Shown here: positions 16,412 through 26,921 of the stretch, one piece after another | How positions within the stretch are numbered: position 1 is the first letter of the stretch | Layout: each line of letters starts with the position of its first letter | Source of the DNA: Planctomycetales bacterium | Lineage (GTDB): Bacteria; Planctomycetota; Planctomycetia; Pirellulales; Lacipirellulaceae | Assembly (NCBI GenBank): GCA_020427145.1 | Contig: JAGQOU010000084.1 | Location: 1-39,708, forward strand | Direction of reading: 5' to 3' | DNA: 39,708 nucleotides | Program-made: the position numbers and the translations under genes | The notes under the pieces: model-generated | What the model was told of the DNA's origin: nothing | Database searches by the model: none | Seen by the model: the letters and a program-made list of their open reading frames with translations, nothing else

Positions 16412-16981
16412 ATGATCTACCCTCATCCACCGCATTCCGACGACGTCGACCGCCTGTTGCTCAACGCGCAGCTGCGTGATGCGCTCGAGCCGCTGTTCGA
16501 CGAGTCGATCGGCCGCGTCAACGCCCAGTCGATGACGACCGGCGACGAGAACGAGTTCCTGCTGTCGATGCTGGAGTGGGAGCGAGCCCCCATTTTGCCG
16601 ATCTGCGAGTGGTTCGATCCCAAATTGGACCTGCCGCACCCCGACGACCTGGGCGACGAAGACCTGCGCCGCGAGCTGTACACGATCATCGGCCGGCTGT
16701 TCGAAAAGCACATCGTGCTGGACTTCACCGACCATCTCAGCGATCGACAGCTGTACTGCCTGGTGTTCCGCGATATTCTGCCGGCGCACGAGAAGATGAT
16801 TCAGCGCCGCAACAACTACCTGCACTGGGATTGTGCGAACGTCGACGGCGATCCCGAACTGTGGCTGCGATACTACGCCACGGAAGAGGAACGGCAGGCG
16901 TGGGCGGAGGAAACCGACGGCTACCTGCCGCAGGTCGACGATCCGCCTTTCTCGCGCGATCTTCCGCGGGCGCCGCTTTAG
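16412..16981 (+). CDS. Hypothetical soluble protein, acidic, family unknown
   Basis: The 189-residue product is rich in Asp/Glu and aromatic residues, with no signal peptide or membrane segment. Segments such as DALEPLFDESIGRVNAQ, EWERAPILPICEWFDP and HIVLDFTDHLSDRQLYCLVF look conserved in character (helix-rich, Trp/Phe/Tyr-anchored), but no domain was recognised. The ATG at 16412 begins just after a possible leader inverted repeat, and no strong Shine-Dalgarno sequence is visible. The downstream membrane-anchored gene is convergent, ending 29 nt away. Reading-frame evidence (codon bias, protein-like composition) is good; function is not assigned. Confidence 0.85.
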   Translation: MIYPHPPHSDDVDRLLLNAQLRDALEPLFDESIGRVNAQSMTTGDENEFLLSMLEWERAPILPICEWFDPKLDLPHPDDLGDEDLRRELYTIIGRLFEKHIVLDFTDHLSDRQLYCLVFRDILPAHEKMIQRRNNYLHWDCANVDGDPELWLRYYATEEERQAWAEETDGYLPQVDDPPFSRDLPRAPL

Positions 16982-17010
16982 CTTGTTGGCTGACGGCGCG
17001 TGCCTGCAGG

Positions 17011-18123
17011 TCAGCGGTCAATAATCGCCCGCACGCGGTTGCGCAGCTTGACCAGCGGCTTGGCCGCCTCGGCGTCGAAGGGATCGAATTCTCCGTCCGG
17101 TGCGATCGCAACTCGCTGCAACGCCGCTTCCACGCGCCGCGCCGTCTCCACCGGGCTGCGCGGGCCGTCAACCCGGGCCGCTTCGCTGGGCGTGAGCGAA
17201 TCGTAGTAGAGTTGCACGAAGTCGTAGAGATTGGCCAGACGCTCCAGTTCTGACACCGCGGCGTCCGCCTCGGCAAGCGTCAACCGGTCGCCGGCATTCG
17301 TGATGGTCGCGGCCACGTTGCGCAACCCGGCATGGTATCCCGCGGTTCGAGCGCGCAGCTCGGCGAGATTCACGTCGACGGACTCCGCGATCGACGTGGC
17401 GGGCGCCGGCCTCGCGGAACCCACGTGTGACACGGCGACGGCAACTGTCGTCGGCCGGCTGGGCTCGTCGGCGGGCGGTGCGGCCAATTCGGGCACAGGG
17501 CCGCCCACAACTGGCGGCCACGGCCGATCCGACTCAAGAACGATCACGTCGTCGTCGTCGTCGACGTCAGGCGCTACCGCCGTGACCTCGGACGCCTCGT
17601 CGGCGGTCTGCGGCGACGTCGCCACGTCCCCGACCACGGGTTCAGTTTCGGACTGAGCGCCGACGATGGTCTGCTCGGGCTGCCAGTTTTCCCATCCGGC
17701 GGCGGCAGCGGGATCCGCAACTTCAACTTCAACGAGGTCCGTCGGCTCGTTCCGCTCGACGGTCTCCGTCGCGGCCAGCACCCCAAAACTCGGCGTGGGC
17801 TCCAACGGCTTCAGGGCGCCGGGCATCGTGCGGCGAATGGCTTGGTGGAACCACTGGGCAAGCAGCGCTTGGTCGGCCGGCGACTGCGGCGACGCGAGGA
17901 ACGCATCGATCACGTCGTCCAGGGCGGCCGTGCGGGCGTCGTACGCGGGCAGGTCGGTACGCAAAGCCAGGTCGAACTGCATCCGCACGTCGGCCTCCAA
18001 ATCGGGCAGACTCGTTGCGGAGACGTCGCCCGTTCGCTCGGCGACGACGAACACGCCCAGAATCGCCACGGCCACAAACGCGCTCGCTACGGCAATCAAC
18101 CGCTCGCTCGTACTCGACTTCAT
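17011..18123 (-). CDS. N-terminally membrane-anchored protein of unknown function
   Basis: The 370-residue product has one N-terminal span (LIAVASAFVAVAILGVFVVA, about residues 10-29) and otherwise an extracytoplasmic acidic region. A central low-complexity stretch (about 160-245) is rich in Glu/Asp/Pro/Val and contains DVDDDDDVIVLESD, coded by a tandem of GTC repeats near 17549-17566. The C-terminal 120 residues are helical and Arg/Leu/Ala-rich, ending in a predicted coiled-coil-like segment. The ATG at 18123 is preferred to an upstream frame extension to 18198, which is Arg-rich and overlaps the divergent gene's leader. It is divergent from the VTT protein gene. No enzymatic motif found. 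Confidence 0.8.
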   Translation of the reverse strand: MKSSTSERLIAVASAFVAVAILGVFVVAERTGDVSATSLPDLEADVRMQFDLALRTDLPAYDARTAALDDVIDAFLASPQSPADQALLAQWFHQAIRRTMPGALKPLEPTPSFGVLAATETVERNEPTDLVEVEVADPAAAAGWENWQPEQTIVGAQSETEPVVGDVATSPQTADEASEVTAVAPDVDDDDDVIVLESDRPWPPVVGGPVPELAAPPADEPSRPTTVAVAVSHVGSARPAPATSIAESVDVNLAELRARTAGYHAGLRNVAATITNAGDRLTLAEADAAVSELERLANLYDFVQLYYDSLTPSEAARVDGPRSPVETARRVEAALQRVAIAPDGEFDPFDAEAAKPLVKLRNRVRAIIDR

Positions 18124-18252
18124 GATGTTTGCATCGCTCCCTGCTGTAACGGGTGCGCGGCGAATCCGGCCGAACGCTCGGCGCGCGCACCCCAGCAAAG
18201 GGTAGAATGGGGGGCATTCAAGTCAAAAACCGTCGTCGAATTCCCGCCCGCT

Positions 18253-18885
18253 ATGACCCGCGCCTTGATCAAACCGCTGCTGATCGTCGCGGTCGTGCTG
18301 GTTCTGCCGCTGATTCTGCTGGTGGCGAGCGGAGAGTCGTTCACCGGTTTGCTCGACCGGTGGCGGGCTGACCCGCCCTCCGACGCGACGCTCGCCACCC
18401 TGGTCGTCGTCGTGTTGGCAAGCGACGTTGTGTTGCCGGTTCCCTCGGGGCCCGTGGCGACGCTGGCGGGAGCTCAACTGGGGACGTCGCTGGGCGCGGC
18501 GGCGGCGTGCGCCGGGATGACCGCGGGCGCCGCGATTGCTTTCGCCTTGGCCCGCCGCTGGGGACGACCGCTCGCCGAGCGACTGTCCTCTCCCGAGAGC
18601 CTGGCGGAACTCGACGACGCCTGCCAGCGGCACGGGCCCTGGATGCTGGCGGTCACGCGGCCGCTGCCGGTGCTCGCCGAGGCGGGGGCGCTACTGGTCG
18701 GAGCGCTGCAGATGCCGTGGCGGCGGTTCTTGCCGCCCGTGCTGCTGGCCAACGCCGCGTTGGGGGTGGCTTACGCGGCCCTGGGCGAGTACGCGGCCGA
18801 GCGCGAGTGGCTGCCGATGGCCGTCGGCCTGGCCGCCGCCGCTCCGCTGGCTGCCTTTGCGTATCGGCCGCGCCGCAAGGCATAG
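18253..18885 (+). CDS. VTT/DedA-like (TVP38/SNARE-associated) membrane protein
   Basis: The 210-residue polytopic protein carries the VTT signature: a Pro-rich re-entrant entry VVLPVPSGPVATLAGAQLG (about residues 60-78), Gly-rich helix with GAAAACAGMTAGAAIAFALARRWGR (80-104), and the later TRPLPVLAEAGALLVGALQMPWRRFL segment where VTT proteins have R-F-x-P/G-x-R...G. VTT/DedA proteins are lipid carrier-type transporters that recycle polyprenyl phosphate or move other lipids across the membrane, and the substrate here is unknown. The N-terminal span starts at ATG 18253. TAGAAT lies 47 nt upstream, a possible -10 without a clear -35. The acidic-residue positions typical of some DedA members are not conserved, so it belongs to the broader TVP38-like group. 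Confidence 0.85.
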   Translation: MTRALIKPLLIVAVVLVLPLILLVASGESFTGLLDRWRADPPSDATLATLVVVVLASDVVLPVPSGPVATLAGAQLGTSLGAAAACAGMTAGAAIAFALARRWGRPLAERLSSPESLAELDDACQRHGPWMLAVTRPLPVLAEAGALLVGALQMPWRRFLPPVLLANAALGVAYAALGEYAAEREWLPMAVGLAAAAPLAAFAYRPRRKA

Positions 18886-18909
18886 TCGGCAGCGCCGACG
18901 TCTCGCCAT

Positions 18910-18950
18910 AAAAAAACCGGGCGCCTTCGCGAAATCGCGAAAGCGCCCGG
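18910..18950 (-). terminator. Intrinsic terminator for the PEP carboxykinase gene
   Basis: The inverted repeat at 18917-18950 forms a long GC-rich stem (CCGGGCGC...GCGCCCGG, continued by TTCGCG/CGCGAA) around an AAAT loop. On the minus strand it is followed directly by seven T (complement of 18910-18916), the classical rho-independent layout. It lies 98 nt after the pckG stop. On the plus strand no U-tract follows, so it would not act efficiently on the VTT gene's transcript. Confidence 0.9.
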
Positions 18951-19047
18951 CATATAAGAACCGACGTCCGAAGTCAAACTGCTTCGCCAACCGGAAATCC
19001 GTCCGAGAGCCTCGCTCGTCATGAGCGAGGTACGCCGGAAGCGATCG

Positions 19048-20910
<1,863 letters not shown>

Positions 20911-21319
20911 CAAACTCTCCTTCTTGAATCTGCGAGGCGGTTACCGGGCGCCTGGTTCGCGGAGACAAACCACGAACGTTAATCAGGCTCAGCAAGCAAC
21001 CGAGCGGTCGGGGGGCCCGCGCTCGCCGTGAATCGGTTCGGCGGCGAGGCGAGCGGCGGCGAATCTGCGGGAGTTCGCGAACGATGGGTCCGCGGCATGC
21101 AACCCGCCCCCTCCGATAGCAACGTCCGTGCCAATCGTCGCGGAACCGCTGAGGCCTACGTTCTTAGCACGGTACAGAGAGTACCATAACTGAATGCCGG
21201 GCGGGGAGTGTGCCCTTCCGCTCACTGTGCGGGGCGTACCGAAATCGGCAACACCAATCAGCGACCTCACACTCGCCCGCAGCACGAGCGATGCGTGCAA
21301 GCAAAACCCGCGACGAAAA
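20911..21319. other. 409-nt gap upstream of pckG; contains one palindrome
   Basis: The only structure seen is GGTAC-AGAGA-GTACC (21171-21185), a 5-bp inverted repeat, a possible operator about 260 nt before pckG. No confident -35/-10 pair was found on the minus strand and no gene is evident. Confidence 0.4.
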
Positions 21320-24300
21320 CTACTCGACCGCAGTTGCCGGTTCGGCGGCGCCGCCGGCGCGCAATTCGGGCGGCGCAGGTTGCTCTGGCGGCGGATCGGC
21401 GGGCGGTGTTTCCGGCATGGCAGCCGCGGCGGGCAGGGCTGGCGGGGCCGCAGCAGGCGCCTCAGCCGCAGCGGGTTCGGCGGTCTCGGGCTCGGGTTCC
21501 GGTTCCGGCGGCCGCCAGCCGCTGTCAACCACCAGGTACCCTGCCCAAAAGAAGGGATGCGAGGCCGTGATCTCCGCGACCTTCTTGCCCTGCTTCACGC
21601 GCATTTCCGCCACGGGATCCACGGGGCTTTCCATGGCCAACTGCACGCTGCGCTGCCAGGCGGCCGCAGCCGCGGCGTGGGGAGCCTCCTGTAGAAAGTC
21701 GTGCGTCAATTGCAACGTTGATTGCCCCCCCACGCGCCACCTTGAAAGCAGCATCGTCTCGGCTCCTGCGGCCATCAGTGCACAGCTTGCATCGAACAAT
21801 TCGTCGCCAGGGCCGACTGCGCCCTTGCGACGCGAACCGCGACCGCCCGCCTCGGCCAGCGTGTGCATCCCCGGGATGGCAATGCGCTGCGGTCCGGCGC
21901 CGGCGAGCAGCAGCCAGTCGCCCAAGGAGCCGCGGCGATCGCCGGGCAGGGGAGCAGGGTTCCAACCGAACGCGCCCTGAGTTGTGTTTGCATCGACGTC
22001 GTCCAACACAACCAGTCCGTCCAGGGCGCCCGCCGCCAAGGCCGCGGGGGCGCCGAGGCGATCGTCCAGCACCATCGGGTTCTCCACGGCGTCTTCCACC
22101 AACATGGCGGCGGCAGCACGGTCCTCCGCATCGTCGCCGGGGGGAAGATCGCCGACAATCACGCCTGTGCGCCGAACGCGGCGCCAAGGTCCGCGATGTC
22201 GAAACGCCAATCCCAGCGTGGGGGCGTACCGCACCTTCGCGAACGAGGCCAATGGCGCGGCGCGGTCTTCGCCTTCAATCCACAACGCCTCGAAAGGCAC
22301 GTACCAGGTCACGCCGTCGGGAATGATGACCAGTTCCTTCAATTGCTGCGGCGCCAACGACGACCCGCCAAATAACGCCTTGAACAGCCGCTGGCTCGAT
22401 ACGTGCCACTCGTCGTCGGCCAACTGGTCGGTGGTCATTTCGCGGTGGGCGTCGTAATTGCCGATATCGCGGAGGAATTGCGTGACCACGCCGCCGACGC
22501 GATTCGACGGCCCGCAGTCCCATTGGGTCGATGCCTGTGCGGTCAGCAGCATTCCCAACAGCCCCGTGGGCGTGTCGTGAAACACCAGCACGGCCTCGCC
22601 GGGAAGAAGCCGCTGCTGCACGTCGTCGATGGCCGCCCGCGGCGGAAAGGCGTAGTCGGCCGGCAGGCGATCAAGCGCCGCGCTGGCCAGCCGCGTTTCG
22701 CGCACGCCAACGGCTTGGTTGTATTCTTTCCACAGGCGAGCCAGGTCGCGCCGCCCCTCGTCGTCCAGCGCCGGGGTCCACGTTCGCAGAATCTCTTCGC
22801 GCACCGTGGCCTCGGCCGTCACCGCCTCGCCGAGCTCAGGGACGCGGACCAACAGGTCGCGGCGGGCTTGAATCTCCGTCGGACTGAGCATCGATTCGGG
22901 AGTCGCCACGGCCGTGCGAACCGCGGCCAACCGACCGCCCCAGGGAAGCTGCTGGTGAAAGCGCCGTCGCTTCGCCAAATCGGCCACGGCGATTGTCGCC
23001 GCCACGTTGTTGCGTTCCAAGGTCGCCGTCAGCCAGCGGTCGAAGGCTGGCTGATTGGGCGTCTTCATGTACGCCAGTGAATCGAGCAAGTCGAGCGCCA
23101 GGTCCGCGGCCGAGGGATCGCGCAGCAGTTGCTCGTAAACCTCCAACGCCGAACGTGAATTGAGCGTCTGATCGTCAAACATCCCATTCGCGTAGGCAAT
23201 CTGGAAATTGTGGAGCGACACGCCCGCTTGGGCGGCCAACACTTTGGCGATCAGCGCAAAGGCCGAGTCGCGTCCGGCGGCGAACTGCAATTTCGCGTCG
23301 AGAAAGCCGGCGACGATGCCTAGCAGACCGTTGCGGGCATCGCGCAACCGCGACTGCGCATCCTTCAACGCCGCGGTGGCGCCGGCCAAGTCGCCCACCG
23401 CGAGCAGCTCGTCGACGGTTGCTAAGCGAATTCGCGAGTATACATGGTCGAAGCGTTCGCGGCGGGCCCAGGCCGCGGCGGCGTCCCACGCCGGATTGAC
23501 CTGCGTCACCCCGGCGCCCATCCGGTTGCGCGCCGCCAAACGGAGCGCCTCGTCGACGATGCGGACGTCTTCGAATTGATACGCTGAGAAACTCGCCTCG
23601 GCGAGCAATCGATCGGCGGACGCCGCATCGCCCGCCTCCATGGCCAGACGGCCTTCTTCCAGCAGCGCCACCGACGTGAGCGGGTGGTCGAATTGTCCGG
23701 CGATCAGGAGCCCGCGCTCCAGATACTTGAGCGCTTCCTCGGTGTTGCCGACGCCAGCCAACGCCACGCCGCGCTGCACGTCGATCCAGGCGTTGGACCA
23801 ATGATTGGGCGGGGCCCCGCGCTGGGTAAATGTGCGCACCAAGTCGTTCGAGATCTTGTCGTACTTCGCCAGGGGACCGAGGATTTCGTTCCGCCGACGG
23901 ATGGCCAGCGCCGAAGCCTGCACGACCTCCACAACGTTAAGCTGCCAGAACTGCGCCTGCTGGACCACCCCCCCTCGCGCCGCCACGGCGCTATTGTCGA
24001 TCTGCCCCTGGCTGTAGAGCATGCTGCTGGAAAAGGACCCCGGCACGCCGCCGCGACCGCTCACGCCCCACGGGGCGAGTCGGCGGCTGACGCGCGCATC
24101 GGGACGCAGCGCATTGTCGAATTGAATGCGCAACATCCAAGTCGGGTTCTGCAGAATGAGGTTGCAGGCCTGATCGAATTGCTGCAGCGCCGTATCTATC
24201 CGTCCAGCTTGGTAGTACGCTTCGCCGAGCATGGCGAAGTAGCAGATCGAATCGACGAACCGGGCGTTGACCGTCTTGATTCCCCCCGTGGACTCAAGTT

Positions 24301-24505
24301 GGAGCCGGCGAATCGCGTCGGCGTAATCGCCCTGGTACAGCTGCTCGATGCCGAGGTAGTAGCCCTGGCTGGGCACGGTGTCGGCGGCAAATCTCCCTTG
24401 GCCCAAAGTCTGCCCCGCGGCCTGACTTGCCGCGAGACCGGCTCCCGCGACGACGGCGCAGGCGAGCACGATGCGCGCACGGCGATTTCTGGAAATTGCT
24501 AGCAT
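21320..24505 (-). CDS. Large secreted TPR/CHAT-like protein, probably catalytically inactive
   Basis: The 1061-residue protein starts with an N-terminal signal peptide (about 1-31, ending in ASQAAG) and then helical repeats resembling TPRs (about 40-600, e.g. RIDTALQQFDQACNLI). From about 615 to 1000 comes a CHAT-like domain (caspase HetF-associated with TPRs): LLPGEAVLVFHDT, KELVIIPDGVTWYVPFEALW, and MAAGAETMLLSRWRVGGQSTL (about 905-925), the family's 'AGA-x-S-V-V-x-S-L-W' strand. The His-containing strand (usually H-F-A-x-H-G) reads GLVVLDDVDAN and the Cys strand (usually LSACETG) reads RIAIPGMHTLAE, so both catalytic residues seem missing. A Pro/Ala/Glu-rich tail (about 1000-1061) follows. 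ATG 24505 has GAAGGG 9 nt upstream. Likely a non-proteolytic scaffold. Confidence 0.85.
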   Translation of the reverse strand: MLAISRNRRARIVLACAVVAGAGLAASQAAGQTLGQGRFAADTVPSQGYYLGIEQLYQGDYADAIRRLQLESTGGIKTVNARFVDSICYFAMLGEAYYQAGRIDTALQQFDQACNLILQNPTWMLRIQFDNALRPDARVSRRLAPWGVSGRGGVPGSFSSSMLYSQGQIDNSAVAARGGVVQQAQFWQLNVVEVVQASALAIRRRNEILGPLAKYDKISNDLVRTFTQRGAPPNHWSNAWIDVQRGVALAGVGNTEEALKYLERGLLIAGQFDHPLTSVALLEEGRLAMEAGDAASADRLLAEASFSAYQFEDVRIVDEALRLAARNRMGAGVTQVNPAWDAAAAWARRERFDHVYSRIRLATVDELLAVGDLAGATAALKDAQSRLRDARNGLLGIVAGFLDAKLQFAAGRDSAFALIAKVLAAQAGVSLHNFQIAYANGMFDDQTLNSRSALEVYEQLLRDPSAADLALDLLDSLAYMKTPNQPAFDRWLTATLERNNVAATIAVADLAKRRRFHQQLPWGGRLAAVRTAVATPESMLSPTEIQARRDLLVRVPELGEAVTAEATVREEILRTWTPALDDEGRRDLARLWKEYNQAVGVRETRLASAALDRLPADYAFPPRAAIDDVQQRLLPGEAVLVFHDTPTGLLGMLLTAQASTQWDCGPSNRVGGVVTQFLRDIGNYDAHREMTTDQLADDEWHVSSQRLFKALFGGSSLAPQQLKELVIIPDGVTWYVPFEALWIEGEDRAAPLASFAKVRYAPTLGLAFRHRGPWRRVRRTGVIVGDLPPGDDAEDRAAAAMLVEDAVENPMVLDDRLGAPAALAAGALDGLVVLDDVDANTTQGAFGWNPAPLPGDRRGSLGDWLLLAGAGPQRIAIPGMHTLAEAGGRGSRRKGAVGPGDELFDASCALMAAGAETMLLSRWRVGGQSTLQLTHDFLQEAPHAAAAAAWQRSVQLAMESPVDPVAEMRVKQGKKVAEITASHPFFWAGYLVVDSGWRPPEPEPEPETAEPAAAEAPAAAPPALPAAAAMPETPPADPPPEQPAPPELRAGGAAEPATAVE

Positions 24506-24840
24506 GACAAGCGCCCTTCTGTTCCGAGGCGACGCGCCGGAAAAGACGTCCGGCGGACCCCAGATTGTACCATCTGCATGGGAATATTCGCGGCGAATGG
24601 CAGCCGGAACGGACTGGTCGGGCGGGCGACCAGCCGGATAGCCGGCTCTCCCGATAGCGGCGCCAGCAGGACAGTTTGCCAGAGAAGTCAAAGTTTGCGG
24701 GTTGCGCGGTCGATAACGATTCTAACGCCAAAAACGCCATGCGGGCGATTCGGCGCCTAACGAATCATTTTTCCGGCACTCGACCCGCCACGCCGTTGGT
24801 CGATGCCGCGATCCCGACTTTTCCGTCAGGAGCCGTTGTT
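24506..24840. other. 335-nt divergent gap between CHAT-like gene and lipoprotein gene
   Basis: It must hold both divergent promoters. The best visible element is the extended -10 at 24564-24572 for the minus-strand gene. For the plus-strand lipoprotein gene no clear promoter was found, although AAT/TAAC-rich patches near 24713-24730 are candidates. No gene is seen. Confidence 0.4.
24564..24572 (-). promoter_or_regulatory. Extended -10 promoter element for the CHAT-like gene
   Basis: The minus strand reads TGGTACAAT, an extended -10 (TGn) with TACAAT matching five of six consensus bases, 58 nt before the ATG at 24505. No good -35 hexamer is visible at the right spacing, which is tolerable for extended -10 promoters. 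Confidence 0.4.
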
Positions 24841-25083
24841 GTGAACACGACTTCGTCCGCTTCACGTCGTTGTCTGCCCCTCGCGGCGGCCGCCTTGCTG
24901 GCCGCGTGCTGCTTGGGCGTCACGGGCTGCCAGATTGACGCCGCCGGTCAAACGCTGCCCAGCCCTTATCACCTGACCGACGACGTGCAGTACTACGCTC
25001 CCGGGCCGGAGTTCAAACTGGCTCGCGAAGCGGCGGCGCTCAAGGAGATGAACGCCGAAAACATCAGCGAACCGCAGCGCTAA
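24841..25083 (+). CDS. Small secreted lipoprotein
   Basis: An 80-residue product begins at GTG 24841, which is preceded by AGGAG with 8-nt spacing, so this start is well supported. The N-terminus has Arg9-Arg10, a hydrophobic stretch (CLPLAAAALLAACCLG) and a lipobox GVTG-C30, so the mature protein of about 50 residues would be lipidated at Cys30. The mature part (QTLPSPYHLTDDVQYYAPG) and the Arg/Glu-rich helical end (PEFKLAREAAALKEMNAE) look conserved and may be a planctomycete family. No function is known. It is divergent from the CHAT-like gene and convergent with the CelD-like gene. Confidence 0.83.
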   Translation: MNTTSSASRRCLPLAAAALLAACCLGVTGCQIDAAGQTLPSPYHLTDDVQYYAPGPEFKLAREAAALKEMNAENISEPQR

Positions 25084-25399
25084 ACGCCGCGGTCGCGACG
25101 GGCCCTGTTGCCGCCGTGCCGGCAACCATGCGCCCGCTCTCGCCGCCCCGAGTGGCGAGAATTGGCGATTGCACGCTCGCTTTGCAGCCAAGCTGCGCGC
25201 ACACCGACCGTCCCCACACAAGTCATCGCCGCTCGCCGAATTGTTCGCGCCGCCAGGCGCTTGCGAATCGGCGGGGAGGGGGGGACGGCGCCTCGCGAGG
25301 CAGGCGTCTGAGGCGACGTTGACGCGGTTCACAATGAACTGTCGACAGCGCCTCAGGCGCCCTCGCCCGCAGGGGGTGCAGCGCCTTGCTCCGGCGCCG
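25084..25399. other. 316-nt gap with two palindromes between convergent genes
   Basis: Two perfect palindromes are present: GCCTCGCGAGGC (25290-25301) and GCGCCT-C-AGGCGC (25348-25360). Neither is followed by a T-tract. They could act as transcription barriers between the convergent lipoprotein and CelD-like genes. No gene seen. Confidence 0.4.
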
Positions 25400-26596
25400 C
25401 TACTTTGTCGCAATTCCTGCGGCGGGCGAATTGGGTTTCTTGCCGACGGTCTCGTCGCCCCATTGCGACTTGAGCCACCGAGTGAGTCGCACGCCCTGCG
25501 ATCGCAGCGCCAAGGGCGGATAATGCGTAACCCGGCTGTTGTACTCCACATGGGTGCGGAAGCGACGTTTAAAGTCGTAGTCGCCGACCCCCAAATCAAT
25601 CGCCCGATCGCCGCGGTCGCAACTGTCGCGAATGACATTGGCGACCAACGCCCGGCCGAGACCTCGCACCGAGACGGTGCGATCGTACCCCGTGCGGAGG
25701 CCGGTCACGACGCCATCGTAGTGGTAATTGTAGGCAAACGCCGCCGGGCGACCGTTGACCCGCAGTACGGCCATGTCGACCATTCCTAGTCGCGCCGCCG
25801 ATTCGTGACAATCGGCCAGAAAGTCGCGCACCGAGTCGTGGGTCATCGTGTTGCCGGTGGTGGATCGCCCTTGCCAACTGGCCGCGGCCACCTGCCGACA
25901 CTCGTCGAACAGATCCCACCGCGGCTGGCCGTCGCCGCAAGCCGCGCTGGCGGGCCGGTGCCGAACGAACTCCACGTCGCCCAGACCTTCGACCACGCGC
26001 AGCTGCCGGCGAACTTCATGCCGCCACCGGCGGTCGCGTCCGGCGAGATACTCCGCCCAGGTCGCCGAAAGCCCGACGACGGAAGTGAATTCGTACGGGC
26101 TGAGTCGAGCCGGCAGCCCGGCCGCTCGCAGCGCCGCCGCCGACGCGGTGCGATCGACCGGGTCCGCATCGACCCAGCGCAATTCCAACAGGTCCCAGTC
26201 GCGAGGCGTCTCGGCCAGATGCCGCGCCGCGACGCGCATCGTGGCCGCCTGGTTCGGGCCAATGGGGCCATACCAGGCGCCCCAATCGGCCATGGGGTAG
26301 GTCAACACGCGGACGCGGGCAACGTGATAAGGCTCGCGTTGCACGCACAACGGCAGGATGCCGATGACTTCGCCGGCCGCGCGAACGATCAGAATGCGGT
26401 ACCGCCGATCCGGGCCGGCGCAGTGCTTCCATTGCGTAACCAGCCAGTCGTAGGTGTGAAAAAAAGACGCCCGCGGCGTTCCCGGCAGCAGCGCGTTCCA
26501 GGCCAGCCGGTAATGTTGGAGGGCGTCGAGGTCGTTGATCTCGACCACGTCAGCCATGCGAAGCCACTCGTCAGTTGGCAATATCGCGGCCCGCAT
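25400..26596 (-). CDS. GNAT/CelD (BcsL)-like acetyltransferase with FemAB-type fold
   Basis: The 398-residue product resembles the CelD/BcsL acetyltransferase-like family (BioF2-like/PF13480), which has two GNAT-fold halves and is often found with cellulose or exopolysaccharide genes. Seen segments are SFFHTYDWLVTQWKHC near the N-terminus, the GNAT-type WDLFDECRQVAAASWQGRSTTGN and AVLRVNGRPAAFAYNYHYDGVVTGLRTGYDRTVSVRGLGRALVANVIRDSCDRG (about 272-325), and a final YDFKRRFRTHVEYNSRV. The last stretches match the family's conserved 'Gly-x-Asp-Tyr-x-Phe-Lys' pattern. Starts at ATG 26596 (GGAAAG 5 nt upstream) or the in-frame ATG at 26557. Acceptor not known. Confidence 0.85.
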   Translation of the reverse strand: MRAAILPTDEWLRMADVVEINDLDALQHYRLAWNALLPGTPRASFFHTYDWLVTQWKHCAGPDRRYRILIVRAAGEVIGILPLCVQREPYHVARVRVLTYPMADWGAWYGPIGPNQAATMRVAARHLAETPRDWDLLELRWVDADPVDRTASAAALRAAGLPARLSPYEFTSVVGLSATWAEYLAGRDRRWRHEVRRQLRVVEGLGDVEFVRHRPASAACGDGQPRWDLFDECRQVAAASWQGRSTTGNTMTHDSVRDFLADCHESAARLGMVDMAVLRVNGRPAAFAYNYHYDGVVTGLRTGYDRTVSVRGLGRALVANVIRDSCDRGDRAIDLGVGDYDFKRRFRTHVEYNSRVTHYPPLALRSQGVRLTRWLKSQWGDETVGKKPNSPAAGIATK

Positions 26597-26921
26597 GGTT
26601 CTTTCCGATACGCGACTTTGTCACCGTCCCCAACGGCGGGGCAGACAAGAATCGTCCCTGAAAATGCGGGCAGGCCCGAACGGCCCGACCGCTCAAATTG
26701 CAAGGGACGTGCCGCGCGGCACTGACTCCCCTGCACAAACGTACTATGCTGCTGGAAACGCCGCGTGCTTCCCTCACGAACGCCCCGGGTTTTTTCCGCG
26801 TTGGAACGCTCGCGCGTCGCGATTTGGCAACACTCATCGAGATTGCCGGGGCGCGGCGTTGCCAAAACTCAACGTGACAACACAATTTCCATGTGAGAGT
26901 CCGCCGGAGCGCCCCAATCTT
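26597..26921. other. 325-nt divergent gap between CelD-like and fusion genes
   Basis: No gene is seen. It carries the candidate promoter at 26722-26750 for the downstream fused gene and a CACCGTCCCCAACGG stretch at 26622-26636 that loosely recalls REP-like half sites. A CCCCGGG followed by six T occurs near 26785, without a hairpin. Confidence 0.35.
26722..26750 (+). promoter_or_regulatory. Candidate promoter for the CinA/nucleotidyltransferase fusion gene
   Basis: CTGACT (26722-26727) and TATGCT (26745-26750) are separated by exactly 17 nt, each matching four of six sigma70 consensus bases. It would give a leader of about 165 nt before the ATG at 26922. Spacing is ideal, but the hexamers are weak. 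Confidence 0.33.

Noticed and set aside
17549..17566. GTC microsatellite as a regulatory repeat
   Set aside because: It encodes the acidic DVDDDDD stretch in frame and is explained by low-complexity protein sequence.
18910..18950. Terminator for the plus-strand VTT gene
   Set aside because: The T-run occurs only on the minus strand; on the plus strand the hairpin is followed by CATATAAG.
26617..26636. A second REP-like half site (TTTGTCACCGTCCCCAACGG)
   Set aside because: It shares only a short GTCCCCA core with the element at 36659 and has no matching inverted partner nearby.
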